Positions 1 to 8,091 of a stretch of 10,950 nt of DNA are shown one piece after another. This DNA is from UBA7985 sp965658725 (lineage in GTDB: Bacteria; Pseudomonadota; Alphaproteobacteria; UBA7985): contig CBFHUI010000086.1 of the NCBI GenBank assembly GCA_965658725.1, positions 1-10,950 of the forward strand. The letters are read 5' to 3'. A program made the position numbers and the translations under genes. Numbering within the stretch: position 1 is the first letter of the stretch; each line of letters starts with the position of its first letter. The notes beneath the pieces are model-generated. The model was given only the letters and a program-made list of their open reading frames with translations, searched no databases and was not told where the DNA came from.

Positions 1-731
1 CGGTGGTAGCCGGGCGGAGGCACAATGACGCCGCCAGACGCAAGGATGGGTTCAGCAATGAAGGCGCCGATCTTGTCTGCCCCAACTTCAGCAATCATCC
101 GCTCCAAATCCGCGACCTTCTCATCACAGAACGCTTCCACGCTCATGCCCTCGGGACGGCGGTAAGGGTTTACGTCGGGAAGAAAGCGGACCAACCGCTG
201 TTCGGTGTCGAACTGAACCTTGTCGCGCTCCTTACCCGTGACCGAGTGCGCGAGATAGGTTGAGCCGTGGTAGCCCTTTTCCCGGGCAATCACGATTTTC
301 TTGTCTGGCCGTCCCATGCGATTGTTCATGAAGTGCATGGTGCGCAGCGCGGTATCGACTGCCGTTGAACCGCCGGTGGTGAAGAACACCGTGTTGAGAT
401 CCCCCGGTGCCATGTCCACCAGCTTCTTGGCCAGCACGGTTGATGGCTCAGTCGTGTTGGTAAAGGGGGAGGTGTAGGGCAGCTTGCGGACTTGATCGGC
501 GATGGCCTCAACCATTTCTTCGCGCCCGTAGCCAATTTGCATGCACCACATGCCCGCTGGGCCATCGAGCAGTTGGCGACCCTTGCCGTCCTGCAGATAA
601 ATTCCCTGGGCCTTATCGACCAGAATATTGTCGTAGCCCCGCCAGGCTTCCATGGCCGCCCAGGGGTGGAGCTGATGCTCTCGGTCCCATTCGTGCAGGG
701 TGGTCAGGTCGGGTTGGTTTGACAGGGTCAT
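1..731 (-). CDS. Class III PLP-dependent aminotransferase (N-terminal 243 residues; gene runs off the left edge)
   Basis: Translating the minus strand from the ATG at 731 gives 243 residues with no stop before the window edge, about half of a usual 430-460 residue enzyme. Family hallmarks seen: GPAGMWCMQIGYG (57-69) near the active-site entrance, the PLP-phosphate loop GGSTAVDTALR (120-130), YHGST (154-158, stacking and phosphate region) and IAEPILASGG (225-234). The PLP-binding lysine lies beyond the edge. The family transfers an omega- or terminal amino group, usually to pyruvate or 2-oxoglutarate. The pattern is closest to omega-amino acid:pyruvate-type members, but the substrate is unknown. 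A GAGG about 8 bases upstream supports this start. The gene follows the GcvT-like gene after a 40-base gap and is the fourth gene of the operon, so it probably removes the nitrogen from a demethylated amine (inference). Confidence 0.9.
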   Translation of the reverse strand, partial: MTLSNQPDLTTLHEWDREHQLHPWAAMEAWRGYDNILVDKAQGIYLQDGKGRQLLDGPAGMWCMQIGYGREEMVEAIADQVRKLPYTSPFTNTTEPSTVLAKKLVDMAPGDLNTVFFTTGGSTAVDTALRTMHFMNNRMGRPDKKIVIAREKGYHGSTYLAHSVTGKERDKVQFDTEQRLVRFLPDVNPYRRPEGMSVEAFCDEKVADLERMIAEVGADKIGAFIAEPILASGGVIVPPPGYH

Positions 732-771
732 CGATTGTGCCTCGCTTGAGTCTTCGTCTCGTGTCTTGGAT

Positions 772-1956
772 TCAGAAGGGGTTGGGCGGCGTCTGGCGCG
801 CGCGGGAATGGGTAAAGAATGGGCCGTCTTGAACCGTTACGGGGACCAGTCGGCGGTTCCACTGGCCCTCTTCATGGCTGTAGATTTCGGCCCACAGGTC
901 GTCGGTGATGCTGCCGCCATAGGGCGCTTTGAATTCGGCCAGCGCGATGTTGCGCTTGGTGGTGGGCGACCAGATCCCGGACGTGACGTGCCCGACTTCC
1001 TTGGTTTTGCGGTGATAGAGCAGCGCATCCTGAGCGGGCTTGAAGCCGCCAAGTTCGATCTTCACCAAGTGATGGCGAAGGCCTTCGGTGCGTTGCTTGA
1101 GCAGGGCGCGGCGGCCGTTGAAATGACCCTTGTCAAAGTCCACCAGTCGATCAAAGCCCAGTTCCAGGGGCGACCGACCCCGGCCCAGTCGCATTGCCGT
1201 AAGTACTGGTTGGAAGTCAACACGTGCAGCGATAAACCCCGCCTCAATCCGCGCAATGTTCAACGCCTCATAGCCGATGGCGCGCAGATCCCAGTTCGCG
1301 GCGGCCTCCCAAATCCGATCCCATAGCGCCAAGCCGTTCTCGTTCTCGACCCACAGCTCGTAGCCGAGATCGCCGGTAAAGCCGGTTCGGGAGACCAGCA
1401 AGCCGGGTTCGATCTCGGCCATGTCAAAGGGGCGCAGGGCGCCAACGGCTTCCAGACCGGCCGCGCGGAGAATGGCAAAGGACGTTGGGCCTTGCATGGA
1501 CAGGCCGCTGATCGTGTCGGTTTCATCGGTCACGCTGACGTCAAAACCCTCGACCGCTTCGAGCACCCAACCAAACATGCGCTCCTGACAGCAGAGCCGA
1601 AAGTCGTCAGCGGCGAAGCGGAATAGGGTGCCATCGTCGATGACCATGCCCTCTTCATCGCACCAAAGCGCGTAGCCCACGCGGCCGGGTTTGATCTTGC
1701 GCACGTGGCGCGTGACCATGCGGTTCAGCGCGCGTTCCGCGTCCGGCCCGGTCAGGCGATACTTGTGCATGGGTGAAACGTCGAACAGCGTCGATTGGTT
1801 GCGAATGGCGAAGTATTCGAATTCTACGCTTTCCAGCATGACCGGGGAGACGTAGCCGCCCCAGCCGATCCAGCTTTTCGCCGTGCTCAGTGCTTCCAGC
1901 CGGGGTTGGAAGACGGTGGGCTGCAGGCCCAATGCGACGCTGCGTGCTTGAGCCAT
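772..1956 (-). CDS. GcvT-like folate-dependent aminomethyltransferase/demethylase
   Basis: This 394-residue protein has the GcvT fold along its full length. Motifs seen: LFDVSPMHKYRLTGPDA (57-73), GMVIDDGTLFRF (103-114, the region holding the catalytic Asp pair in the family), LSMQGPTSFAIL (152-163), SRTGFTGDLGYELW (189-202), RIEAGF (236-241) and the C-terminal barrel motif GHVTSGIWSP (322-331). In glycine-cleavage T protein the Asp pair is followed by an Asn-rich segment (NASN type); here the segment is CCQERM (122-127), so this is probably not the glycine-cleavage enzyme. Relatives move a one-carbon group from an N- or S-methyl compound to tetrahydrofolate (DmdA, sarcosine and dimethylglycine dehydrogenase C-terminal domains). 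No gcvH or gcvP is adjacent. The ATG overlaps the preceding gene's stop (TGATG), with a GGAG about 7 bases upstream inside that gene, indicating translational coupling. Proposed role (inference): capture of the one-carbon unit released by the neighbouring flavoproteins. The exact substrate is unknown. Confidence 0.88.
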   Translation of the reverse strand: MAQARSVALGLQPTVFQPRLEALSTAKSWIGWGGYVSPVMLESVEFEYFAIRNQSTLFDVSPMHKYRLTGPDAERALNRMVTRHVRKIKPGRVGYALWCDEEGMVIDDGTLFRFAADDFRLCCQERMFGWVLEAVEGFDVSVTDETDTISGLSMQGPTSFAILRAAGLEAVGALRPFDMAEIEPGLLVSRTGFTGDLGYELWVENENGLALWDRIWEAAANWDLRAIGYEALNIARIEAGFIAARVDFQPVLTAMRLGRGRSPLELGFDRLVDFDKGHFNGRRALLKQRTEGLRHHLVKIELGGFKPAQDALLYHRKTKEVGHVTSGIWSPTTKRNIALAEFKAPYGGSITDDLWAEIYSHEEGQWNRRLVPVTVQDGPFFTHSRARQTPPNPF

Positions 1957-3482
1957 CAGACCGCTCCGTCCTTGAGTGCTTGCAAGGCGCTGTTCCGACC
2001 CGGAAGACCACTTATGTCACCGCCCGGGTGCGCAGCTGCGCCGCACAGATAAAGCCCTTGAACCCCCATCGAATAGTGCGCCATGCCGTTGGTCGGGCGT
2101 ACCGTCAGGATCTGATCCAGTCCCATTTCGCCGTGGTGCCAGTGACCACCTGGCGCGCGGGTTCTGGCTTCGACATCAGCCGGGGTGAAAACTTCTCGAG
2201 ATTGCACGAGGGAAGCAAACCCCGGGGCGAACGCCTCAATCCGCCGTTGCACCAGCGTGCCAAGGGCTTCCCGAGCTTCGTCGGTCCAGCCTGCTGCATG
2301 CTCAAGCTGAACAAATCCAGCGATCACTGACAGGCTCTGTTCCTCCTCAGGCGCATCGATTTGCGGCAGGACCATTTCAAGCGTCAGGTCTTCGCTGACT
2401 TCCCCGTACTTCACGGGGTTGAAGGCACGTTCTACGCCTGCAGAGGTGGGTGCGATGAGCAACCTTCCGCCGCGAAGCTCGTCGGGAAGACCGGCAAAAC
2501 TCGGCAGGCCTTTGAGCTGGAAGTTAACCTTGGCCGCCGTTCCCTTTGCGCGAATACTTCGCACCCGGCGTGTCGCCTCGATGTCAAAGTGCTCCGGGCC
2601 AGCGAGCGCAACCGTGTGCGCGGGGCCAGCGCTGGAAAGCACGGCACGGGCTTCCAGCACGCTGCCGTCAGCAAGCTCTACGCCTGTAGCCTGATCGCCA
2701 TCGACCAAGACACGGGTCACGGCGCTGCCGCACTTGATGCTGCACCCGGCGCGGGTGGCGGCGTCTTCGAAAGCACGGGCGACCGCAGCCATTCCGGCGC
2801 GCGGCACGCTGACGTTTCCGCCAGCGCCAAGGCGATACAGCAGGGTGAAGACTGTTCCCGGCGCGTAGGGACCAGCAAACCCCCCACGAACCGCGTCAGC
2901 AGACAGGCTTCCAGCCAGCGGGCCGTCGCCCAATTCATCGACAACCAGATCGTGCACATTGGTCAGCAGGACGCGCAGGAATTCCTGCATCTCAGTCTTG
3001 CCCAAGGCCTTGATGCCCAGCCCCAAGCGGCCAAGCCTGATCATCTCACCCAGCGTCTCAGTGTCGGTTAGACCGCCGCTGAGCTTTGGCGGGGTGTTCA
3101 GGGCGATGGTCTCCAACAGCCCGGCAAAGCGCACCAAACGACGGTGCAGCTTAGCGAACTCCGTGGCTTTGGGATGAGGGCTACCGTCGGACATGCGAGC
3201 GCGACTACCCTCGATCACCACATGATCGCCGTCGGCGCAGAGGGACACGGTGGGTAGGGTGCGCAGATCGAGCTGCAGACCAAGCGACCGCATGACCGTC
3301 GGCCGTAGATTGTAAAGGGTGTGAGCAAGTCCGTATTCAGGGGCCATCATGCCGCCCAGATGCAGCGAGCGCTCCACCACGCAGACCGACTTACCTTTGC
3401 GCGCCAGCGTGATCGCAGCAGAAAGGCCATTGTGGCCGCCACCGATCACGATCGCGTCGAAGCGGGTCTGGGGCTGGGTCAT
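1956..3482 (-). CDS. FAD-dependent oxidoreductase, phytoene-desaturase/PYROXD2-like (second of a tandem pair)
   Basis: 508 residues. The N-terminal dinucleotide-binding fold reads FDAIVIGGGHNGLSAA (8-23), with the ribose-binding acid in VVERS and the second GG shortly after. The C-terminal FAD motif GLYLCGAAAHPGG (476-488), followed by ISGLPGRN, is typical of CrtI-fold amine/desaturase flavoproteins. The family includes carotenoid desaturases and uncharacterised PYROXD2-like oxidoreductases. No carotenoid gene is nearby, and the betaine-type neighbours make a C-N or C-C dehydrogenation of a small amine more likely (inference). No signal peptide or membrane segment is seen, so it is probably cytoplasmic. 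It starts within the stop of the upstream paralog (ATGA overlap) behind a strong GAGGAGG site 7 bases before the ATG, and overlaps the next gene by one base. It is shorter than its partner (508 against 550), and its first 100 residues diverge after the Rossmann motif, so the two are unlikely to be redundant. Confidence 0.9.
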   Translation of the reverse strand: MTQPQTRFDAIVIGGGHNGLSAAITLARKGKSVCVVERSLHLGGMMAPEYGLAHTLYNLRPTVMRSLGLQLDLRTLPTVSLCADGDHVVIEGSRARMSDGSPHPKATEFAKLHRRLVRFAGLLETIALNTPPKLSGGLTDTETLGEMIRLGRLGLGIKALGKTEMQEFLRVLLTNVHDLVVDELGDGPLAGSLSADAVRGGFAGPYAPGTVFTLLYRLGAGGNVSVPRAGMAAVARAFEDAATRAGCSIKCGSAVTRVLVDGDQATGVELADGSVLEARAVLSSAGPAHTVALAGPEHFDIEATRRVRSIRAKGTAAKVNFQLKGLPSFAGLPDELRGGRLLIAPTSAGVERAFNPVKYGEVSEDLTLEMVLPQIDAPEEEQSLSVIAGFVQLEHAAGWTDEAREALGTLVQRRIEAFAPGFASLVQSREVFTPADVEARTRAPGGHWHHGEMGLDQILTVRPTNGMAHYSMGVQGLYLCGAAAHPGGDISGLPGRNSALQALKDGAV

Positions 3483-5131
3483 GGCCGCGCCTCCTCATCC
3501 ACGTGATCGGGCATGGCCTTGCCCTTGCCCAGATCGCGTAAGATTTCGCGCGCCGCATTGGCACCAGGCGCGCCCATCACGCCGCCGCCAGGGTGCGCGG
3601 AGGAGCCGACCAAATACAGGCCTCGGATCGGTGTACGATACTGCGCGTAGCCCGGCACGGGACGGTTGAACAGCAGTTGATCGAAAGTCAGCTCACCTTG
3701 GAAAATATTGCCTTCCGTCAGTCCCACTTCACGCTCGAGTTCCGCAGGGGAGCGGATTTCGGCGTGGACAATGTGTTTGCGGATGTCCGGGATGGCGCTC
3801 TCCATCTTGTCAAAGACCGTATCAGCAAAGGCTTTGCGCTGGGTCTCGTCCCAGTTGTCGGCGCTGCGGTTACCGTCGATGTTCAGGTCATAGGGCGCGT
3901 ACTGCACAAAGACTGTCATCATATGCTTGCCCGGCGGGGCCATGGTCGGGTCAATCTGCGAGGGGATGAGCATGTCGAAGTAAGGCGCGCTCGACCACCG
4001 CCCGTCCTTCCAATCGTCGTAGGCCCTTTCGAGCTCAGCCAGAGTTGTCGAGCAGTGCATGTCGCCGCTGAGAAAACGCGCGCCCTCCGGCGCTGCCGGA
4101 AACTCCGGCATGGCATCGAGTGAGATGTTGAGCTTGCCGCTGGACCCGCGCGTTTTGAAACGCTCAACCGCCGTGACGAAGTCGCCGGGGAGGGCGCTGC
4201 GGTCGGTGTGTTCGAGGAAGGTGCGCTTGACGTCCATGTTTGAAGCAACTGTGGTCGCCGAGTAGGTATCGCCGTTTTCCAGCGCCACCCCCGTCACGCG
4301 ACCATTGCTGGTCACGAACTGCTCGACCCCGGAGCCGCGCACGATGGTGCCGCCTGCTTCTTCAAAGCTCGCCGCCAGCGCTTGGGTGATAGCCCCCATC
4401 CCTCCGCGCGCGAAGCCCCAAGCGCCAATCGCACCATCGACGTCACCCATGTAGTGGTGCAGCAGCACGTAAGCTGTGCCGGGCGAATAGACGCCCAGCC
4501 CAGTGCCAATGATGCCAGAGCCGGCAATGTGGGCCTTGATCAAGGGATGCTCAAAGTACTCATCGAGGAAGTCCGCGATGGACATGGTCCAGAACCGCAG
4601 CGTCTCACCGAGTTCTTTAGCGCCCAGATCATTGGCCTTTTTGACCAAATAGAGCAGCTCGCCAATGTCACGGGGCTTCAGAGAGGTTGGGTCTGGGGCT
4701 GTGCGCAGCAGGAAAGGCCGGATGAACCGGCATTGGCGCATGACCGCTTGGGAGAAGCGGTCATAGGCATCGACATCTCGCGGGCTGTGCCGAGCAATTT
4801 CTCGGTGGAGGGCATCGTGGTCAGAGTAATAGGCGAAATAGTCTCCGTCCGGGGTAAAGGTCGCGCCGCCCTCGAACGGGACCACCTGCAGCCCAAAGCG
4901 CGGGAGTTCCAGGTCGCGGACGATTTCTCGACGGAGCAGGGAGCAGACGTAGGAACAGTTCGAGTAGGTCCAGCCATCGTGCAACGATCGACTGACGGCT
5001 GCCCCGCCAATCCAGTCATTCTTCTCCACCACCAGCACCTTCAGACCAGCCCGCGCCAGGTAGCAGGCGGTTGTCAGGCCGTTATGGCCTGACCCAGCGA
5101 TGATGGCATCAAAGGTGTCGTGGTTACCCAT
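3479..5131 (-). CDS. FAD-dependent oxidoreductase, phytoene-desaturase/PYROXD2-like (first of a tandem pair)
   Basis: 550 residues from the ATG at 5131. That start is preferred because GGGAG lies 6 bases upstream; an in-frame TTG at 5152 would place this ribosome site inside the gene. The N-terminal FAD fold is FDAIIAGSGHNGLTTA (7-22), with Glu36 in VVEKND as the expected ribose ligand. WIGGAAVS follows, and the C-terminal motif GLYLVGSSAHPGGG (504-517) plus GAPGANAA completes the FAD site. The fold is that of CrtI/PYROXD2-like oxidoreductases; substrate and electron acceptor cannot be deduced. It is the promoter-proximal gene of the four-gene minus-strand operon and is coupled by an ATGA overlap to a divergent paralog, suggesting a two-subunit enzyme or two consecutive oxidations (inference). 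Its promoter region holds the dyad operator at 5187-5200, so control by the divergently encoded BetI-like repressor is likely. Confidence 0.9.
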   Translation of the reverse strand: MGNHDTFDAIIAGSGHNGLTTACYLARAGLKVLVVEKNDWIGGAAVSRSLHDGWTYSNCSYVCSLLRREIVRDLELPRFGLQVVPFEGGATFTPDGDYFAYYSDHDALHREIARHSPRDVDAYDRFSQAVMRQCRFIRPFLLRTAPDPTSLKPRDIGELLYLVKKANDLGAKELGETLRFWTMSIADFLDEYFEHPLIKAHIAGSGIIGTGLGVYSPGTAYVLLHHYMGDVDGAIGAWGFARGGMGAITQALAASFEEAGGTIVRGSGVEQFVTSNGRVTGVALENGDTYSATTVASNMDVKRTFLEHTDRSALPGDFVTAVERFKTRGSSGKLNISLDAMPEFPAAPEGARFLSGDMHCSTTLAELERAYDDWKDGRWSSAPYFDMLIPSQIDPTMAPPGKHMMTVFVQYAPYDLNIDGNRSADNWDETQRKAFADTVFDKMESAIPDIRKHIVHAEIRSPAELEREVGLTEGNIFQGELTFDQLLFNRPVPGYAQYRTPIRGLYLVGSSAHPGGGVMGAPGANAAREILRDLGKGKAMPDHVDEEARP

Positions 5132-5186
5132 TGAGGTCTCCCTTAGAAGCAAAACGCTACTGGCTCAGGGCAGTTCCGTAAAGTTT

Positions 5187-5200
5187 TTTGAGCGCTCAAA
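5187..5200. promoter_or_regulatory. Perfect 14-bp palindromic operator, probably for the BetI-like repressor
   Basis: TTTGAGCGCTCAAA is a perfect palindrome inside a wider 20-bp dyad (5184-5203, one mismatched pair). It lies in the divergent intergenic region, its centre 62 bases from the oxidoreductase ATG and 81 from the regulator ATG. The same core with the same right flank recurs at 8092-8113. The TTGA-N4-TCAA layout resembles, as I recall it, the TTGA..TCAA half-sites described for BetI operators. Binding by the adjacent regulator is inference. Confidence 0.75.
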
Positions 5201-5206
5201 TAAAAA

Positions 5207-5235
5207 TTGACTGCTGACTTGGTGGGACGCATGTG
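5207..5235 (+). promoter_or_regulatory. Possible promoter of the BetI-like regulator gene
   Basis: TTGACT (5207-5212) is a good -35 hexamer touching the right flank of the operator. About 17-18 bases downstream there is only a poor -10 (CATGTG/ATGTGG, 5230-5236). The position of the -35 relative to the repeat matches the second operator site, which is the main support. A repressor on the dyad would block the -35. Confidence 0.35.
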
Positions 5236-5274
5236 GAAAATAGACCTGAGCCCATCCGCTGAAAGCTGAGCCTG

Positions 5275-5922
5275 ATGACCATCACCGCCCCGCAAGCGCG
5301 CCCTCGTAAAGAGCGTAAAGAGAACGCCGAGCGTCGGCGTCGGCAATTGCTCGACGCTACTCGTCGCTCCATCGTTGCGCACGGCTTGCAGCGCACCACG
5401 TTGGCGACCGTGGCGGCTGAAGCGGGCCTTTCACAGGGTGTTGCCGTATTTTACTTCAAGTCCAAGGGCGGTTTGCTGACTGAGGCTCTGCGGGATCTCT
5501 ATGCGGCCTATGAGCGCCATTGGACCGGAGCGCTCGAGGCCGCAGACGACGATCCATCAGCCCAACTGGTCGCGTTGGTTCGGGCGGACTTTGATCCTCA
5601 GGTTTGTAATGCCGAGATCCTGTCGGTCTGGTTCGCCTTCTGGGGAGAACTGCGTTTTGCGCCTCAGTACGCGGAACTCACCAGTGCCTTTGATTTGCGC
5701 CGTCAGCAGGCGGTGACGGCGATCATGGACCGCTTGCTGCCCGGCGAGCCTGATCGAGCGCAGGATCTGTCGCAGTGGATCGAGACGCTCACGGACGGTT
5801 ATTGGCAGCATCTGCACTTGTTACCGGCGCGCAGCAACAAAGATGACATGCTCAGCGGCGCGCTGCGCTTCCTTGCCACGCACTTACCCGAGCACAGTGA
5901 CGCCATTCTCGGCGAAGGCTGA
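5275..5922 (+). CDS. TetR-family transcriptional regulator, BetI-like
   Basis: 215 residues. An Arg/Lys-rich N-terminus precedes a TetR helix-turn-helix at about 25-68, with TTLATVAAEAGLSQGVAVFYFKSKGGLL matched piecewise: LATVAAEAGLSQG (helix-turn-helix) and FYFKSKGGLL (end of the DNA-binding domain). The ligand domain carries ADFDPQVCNAEILSVWFAFW (104-123), which resembles the NFD...WLAFW segment of the choline repressor BetI. The family releases DNA on binding choline, betaine or related quaternary amines. The protein is about 20 residues longer than typical BetI. The ATG at 5275 has only a weak TGAG upstream; a nearby ATG at 5231 is closed by a stop, and no other in-frame start precedes the DNA-binding domain. 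It is divergent from the oxidoreductase operon and 13 bases from the convergent flavoprotein gene. No betA, betB or betC lies here, so the effector is probably the substrate of this locus rather than choline (inference). Confidence 0.9.
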   Translation: MTITAPQARPRKERKENAERRRRQLLDATRRSIVAHGLQRTTLATVAAEAGLSQGVAVFYFKSKGGLLTEALRDLYAAYERHWTGALEAADDDPSAQLVALVRADFDPQVCNAEILSVWFAFWGELRFAPQYAELTSAFDLRRQQAVTAIMDRLLPGEPDRAQDLSQWIETLTDGYWQHLHLLPARSNKDDMLSGALRFLATHLPEHSDAILGEG

Positions 5923-5935
5923 GTAAGAAGACGAT

Positions 5936-7978
5936 TTAAACCAAGGGGTGTTCTCGTCGGCCAAAGGTCTTGGCGAGGTCGATGTCCTGGCCGATCTCCA
6001 CACCCGCCCGATAGCCTGAGTAAACGGCTGCTGCGATGGTATTGGGCGCTTCGGCGTCCCCGATGCGGGTCACTGTTTGAACTGATCCGCCCGAGCCAGC
6101 TTCCAGCAAGCCTTGAAGCTCGGTGTAAAGCCCATCGTTGGGTAAGCGGCGGCAGATGGGGATCATGACATCGCAGGCCAAGCGCTCTTCCCGCCCGGAC
6201 ATGGTGCAGGCGAGGACCACGCCTCCGGCTTCAACCTCCACAACTTCTCGATTGGTGACGACAGTGACCCCGGCCTCAAACAACGCCGCGTTGGACGCGT
6301 ATATCTCGCCGGTGTAGACCCCAAATTCACAGGGACGCCCCGCTGACGTCACCAACGTGACCGCGTGCCCTTGCATGCGAAGATCGAGCGCCAGCACGGA
6401 GCCCATGTAATAATGATCATCATCGTAAATCAGCACATGTTCAGCGCTCAGCCCGTTCCCGGACAGGAGCGTCTCTGCACTGATCACCATGCCCGCAGTC
6501 TCTGCCCGAAGTCCTGTTGCCGAGTGTCGGCCCACGGTGTCTGCGGCCCAATGCGAACCAGTGGCAATCAGCACGTGATCGACTGGAAGGCTGAGAATGT
6601 CCTCCGCGCTCATCCGGCTCTCCGGGAAGACCTCAACGGCGGAGAGCTTATCCAGCTGTGTTTGTCGCCAATCGCGCACCCGCGCCCACTCAGAGAGGCC
6701 GGGTAGGGCGGCTTCGCGGGTGACACGTCCGCCCAGGGTCCGCTCAGCCTCCGCCAGCATGACGCCATGTCCTGCCTCGCCCAGCACCCGCGCCGCTTCC
6801 ATCCCAGCGGGTCCGCCGCCGACGACCAGCACGCGGGAAGGCTGGGGCGCGGCAGGGACGCGCTCGGGATGCCACCCCAGCCGCCACTCCTCGCCCATGG
6901 TCGGGTTTTGCGTGCAGCGGATGGGAACGCCCAGGGAATCGTGGGCGTAGCAGATGTTGCAGCCGATACACTCGCGGATGTCTTCGTAGCGGCCCTCTTC
7001 GATCTTCCAGGGCAGGAAAGGGTCGGCGATGGAGGGGCGGGCCGCGCCGATCATGTCCTGACCGCCGGCCCGGATCACCGCCGCCATGGTGTCGGGTGAG
7101 GTGTAGCGGCTGACCGCGACCACTGGCCGGGTGGTCATGGCCTTGGCTGCTGCGATGCTATCGGCGAGCGCGCCTTCCTTCACGAACCGGCTCGCACCCA
7201 TTTCGACGCCGTAGTCTGGAACGGTCAAATCCCAGAGGTCGGGCAAGTCGGCGAGCAGGGCAAACATGTCGTAGGTCTCCGGTTCGGCGAGATCGACACT
7301 GAAGCGCGCAGCGACGGCGGCGCGTCCGGCCAGTGCCTCGCGGGTCTCCTCGATCAACTCGCGTACGATCCGCACGCGGTTTTCCAGCGAGCCACCGTAT
7401 TCGTCGCGGCGCTGGTTGACGCTGGGATCGAGAAACTCAGAGATCAGATAGCCGTGTGTTGCGTAGACGTAGACGATGTCAAAGCCAGCCTCGACGGCCC
7501 GCAGCGCGGCGTCTCGATGCCAGCGGCGCAGATTGCGAATGTCCGCGCGGTCCAGCTTGCGCGTTTGGCCAGGGTTGTAGACGCCTGAGTCCGTCTGCGG
7601 TCGGTTGCGCAGGCCCAGCGGCGGCAGGCGCGAGGAAAGGTTCATGATCATCCCGCCGCCCATCCACAACTCTACGCCCGCAAGTGCCCCGTGGGCGTGC
7701 ACAGCGTGGGTCATGGCGGCATTGGCGCGGATGTCTTCGTCGGTCCATAGCGTTGCGTTGGCGAAGTATTCGTTGTCCGAAGTGGGGTGGATCGAACAGT
7801 ATTCTGTGTTCACCACACCCCAGCCGCCCTCTGCCTTCACCCCGCGCATCGCGGCAAGCGACTGCGGGCGTTTCCACCCCATGCCCGAGCAATGCGGCAC
7901 CTGATAAAAACGGTTGGGCGCTGTCACGGGACCAATGGAGAGCGGCTCAAACAGGATGTCGTGGCGGGGATCGCGCAT
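5936..7978 (-). CDS. Trimethylamine/dimethylamine dehydrogenase-family Fe-S flavoprotein (N-demethylase of unknown substrate)
   Basis: 680 residues (TMADH has about 729). The N-terminus RDPRHDILFEP matches that of TMADH, fixing the start; GAGGA lies just upstream. Domains: an old-yellow-enzyme TIM barrel (about 1-330) with Cys30 in QVPHCSGMG, equivalent to the cysteine forming 6-S-cysteinyl-FMN; a [4Fe-4S] motif Cys337/340/343/355; and FAD/ADP-binding folds from VVGGGPAG (385-392) to IGDAEAP (639-645). Tyr172 and His175 (VYATH) match the catalytic Tyr169/His172 of TMADH; Tyr60 and Trp105 are kept. The two other bowl tryptophans are absent: the Trp264 region is shortened by 3 residues and Trp355 is Asp347. 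The family oxidatively removes N-methyl groups, giving formaldehyde and passing electrons to ETF. Relatives include dimethylamine, histamine and N-methylproline dehydrogenases. The substrate is probably not trimethylamine (inference). The gene is divergent from the MttB-like gene across a region holding the shared operator. Confidence 0.93.
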   Translation of the reverse strand: MRDPRHDILFEPLSIGPVTAPNRFYQVPHCSGMGWKRPQSLAAMRGVKAEGGWGVVNTEYCSIHPTSDNEYFANATLWTDEDIRANAAMTHAVHAHGALAGVELWMGGGMIMNLSSRLPPLGLRNRPQTDSGVYNPGQTRKLDRADIRNLRRWHRDAALRAVEAGFDIVYVYATHGYLISEFLDPSVNQRRDEYGGSLENRVRIVRELIEETREALAGRAAVAARFSVDLAEPETYDMFALLADLPDLWDLTVPDYGVEMGASRFVKEGALADSIAAAKAMTTRPVVAVSRYTSPDTMAAVIRAGGQDMIGAARPSIADPFLPWKIEEGRYEDIRECIGCNICYAHDSLGVPIRCTQNPTMGEEWRLGWHPERVPAAPQPSRVLVVGGGPAGMEAARVLGEAGHGVMLAEAERTLGGRVTREAALPGLSEWARVRDWRQTQLDKLSAVEVFPESRMSAEDILSLPVDHVLIATGSHWAADTVGRHSATGLRAETAGMVISAETLLSGNGLSAEHVLIYDDDHYYMGSVLALDLRMQGHAVTLVTSAGRPCEFGVYTGEIYASNAALFEAGVTVVTNREVVEVEAGGVVLACTMSGREERLACDVMIPICRRLPNDGLYTELQGLLEAGSGGSVQTVTRIGDAEAPNTIAAAVYSGYRAGVEIGQDIDLAKTFGRREHPLV

Positions 7979-8091
7979 GGTGTCCTCGGTTCAGTGTGTG
8001 ACGCCTTGGAGGGGCTTTCAGACTGCGTCTGCCGCGCCGGAATACAAGCCCAAAAAGCCCGCTGCGTCGCTCTAGCTTTCCCACAATTTAA

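Noticed and set aside
1956..5131. Carotenoid biosynthesis (crtI-like) genes
   Set aside because: The fold is CrtI-like, but no phytoene synthase or other crt gene is near, and the operon partners are an aminomethyltransferase and an aminotransferase.
5162..5252. 8-bp inverted repeat GGCTCAGG...CCTGAGCC flanking the first operator
   Set aside because: Arms are 75 bases apart and an 8-bp match of this kind is not rare by chance in a 143-bp region; it is absent at the second operator.
5275..5922. Classical choline regulon (bet) locus
   Set aside because: No betA, betB, betC or choline transporter is in the window; only the regulator resembles BetI.
5923..5935. Terminator between the convergent regulator and TMADH-like genes
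   Set aside because: The 13-base gap holds no hairpin or T-run.
8019..8031. Small inverted repeat CAGAC-TGC-GTCTG in the leader of the TMADH-like gene
   Set aside because: Five-base arms with a 3-base loop are too short to claim a riboswitch or terminator; no U-tract follows.
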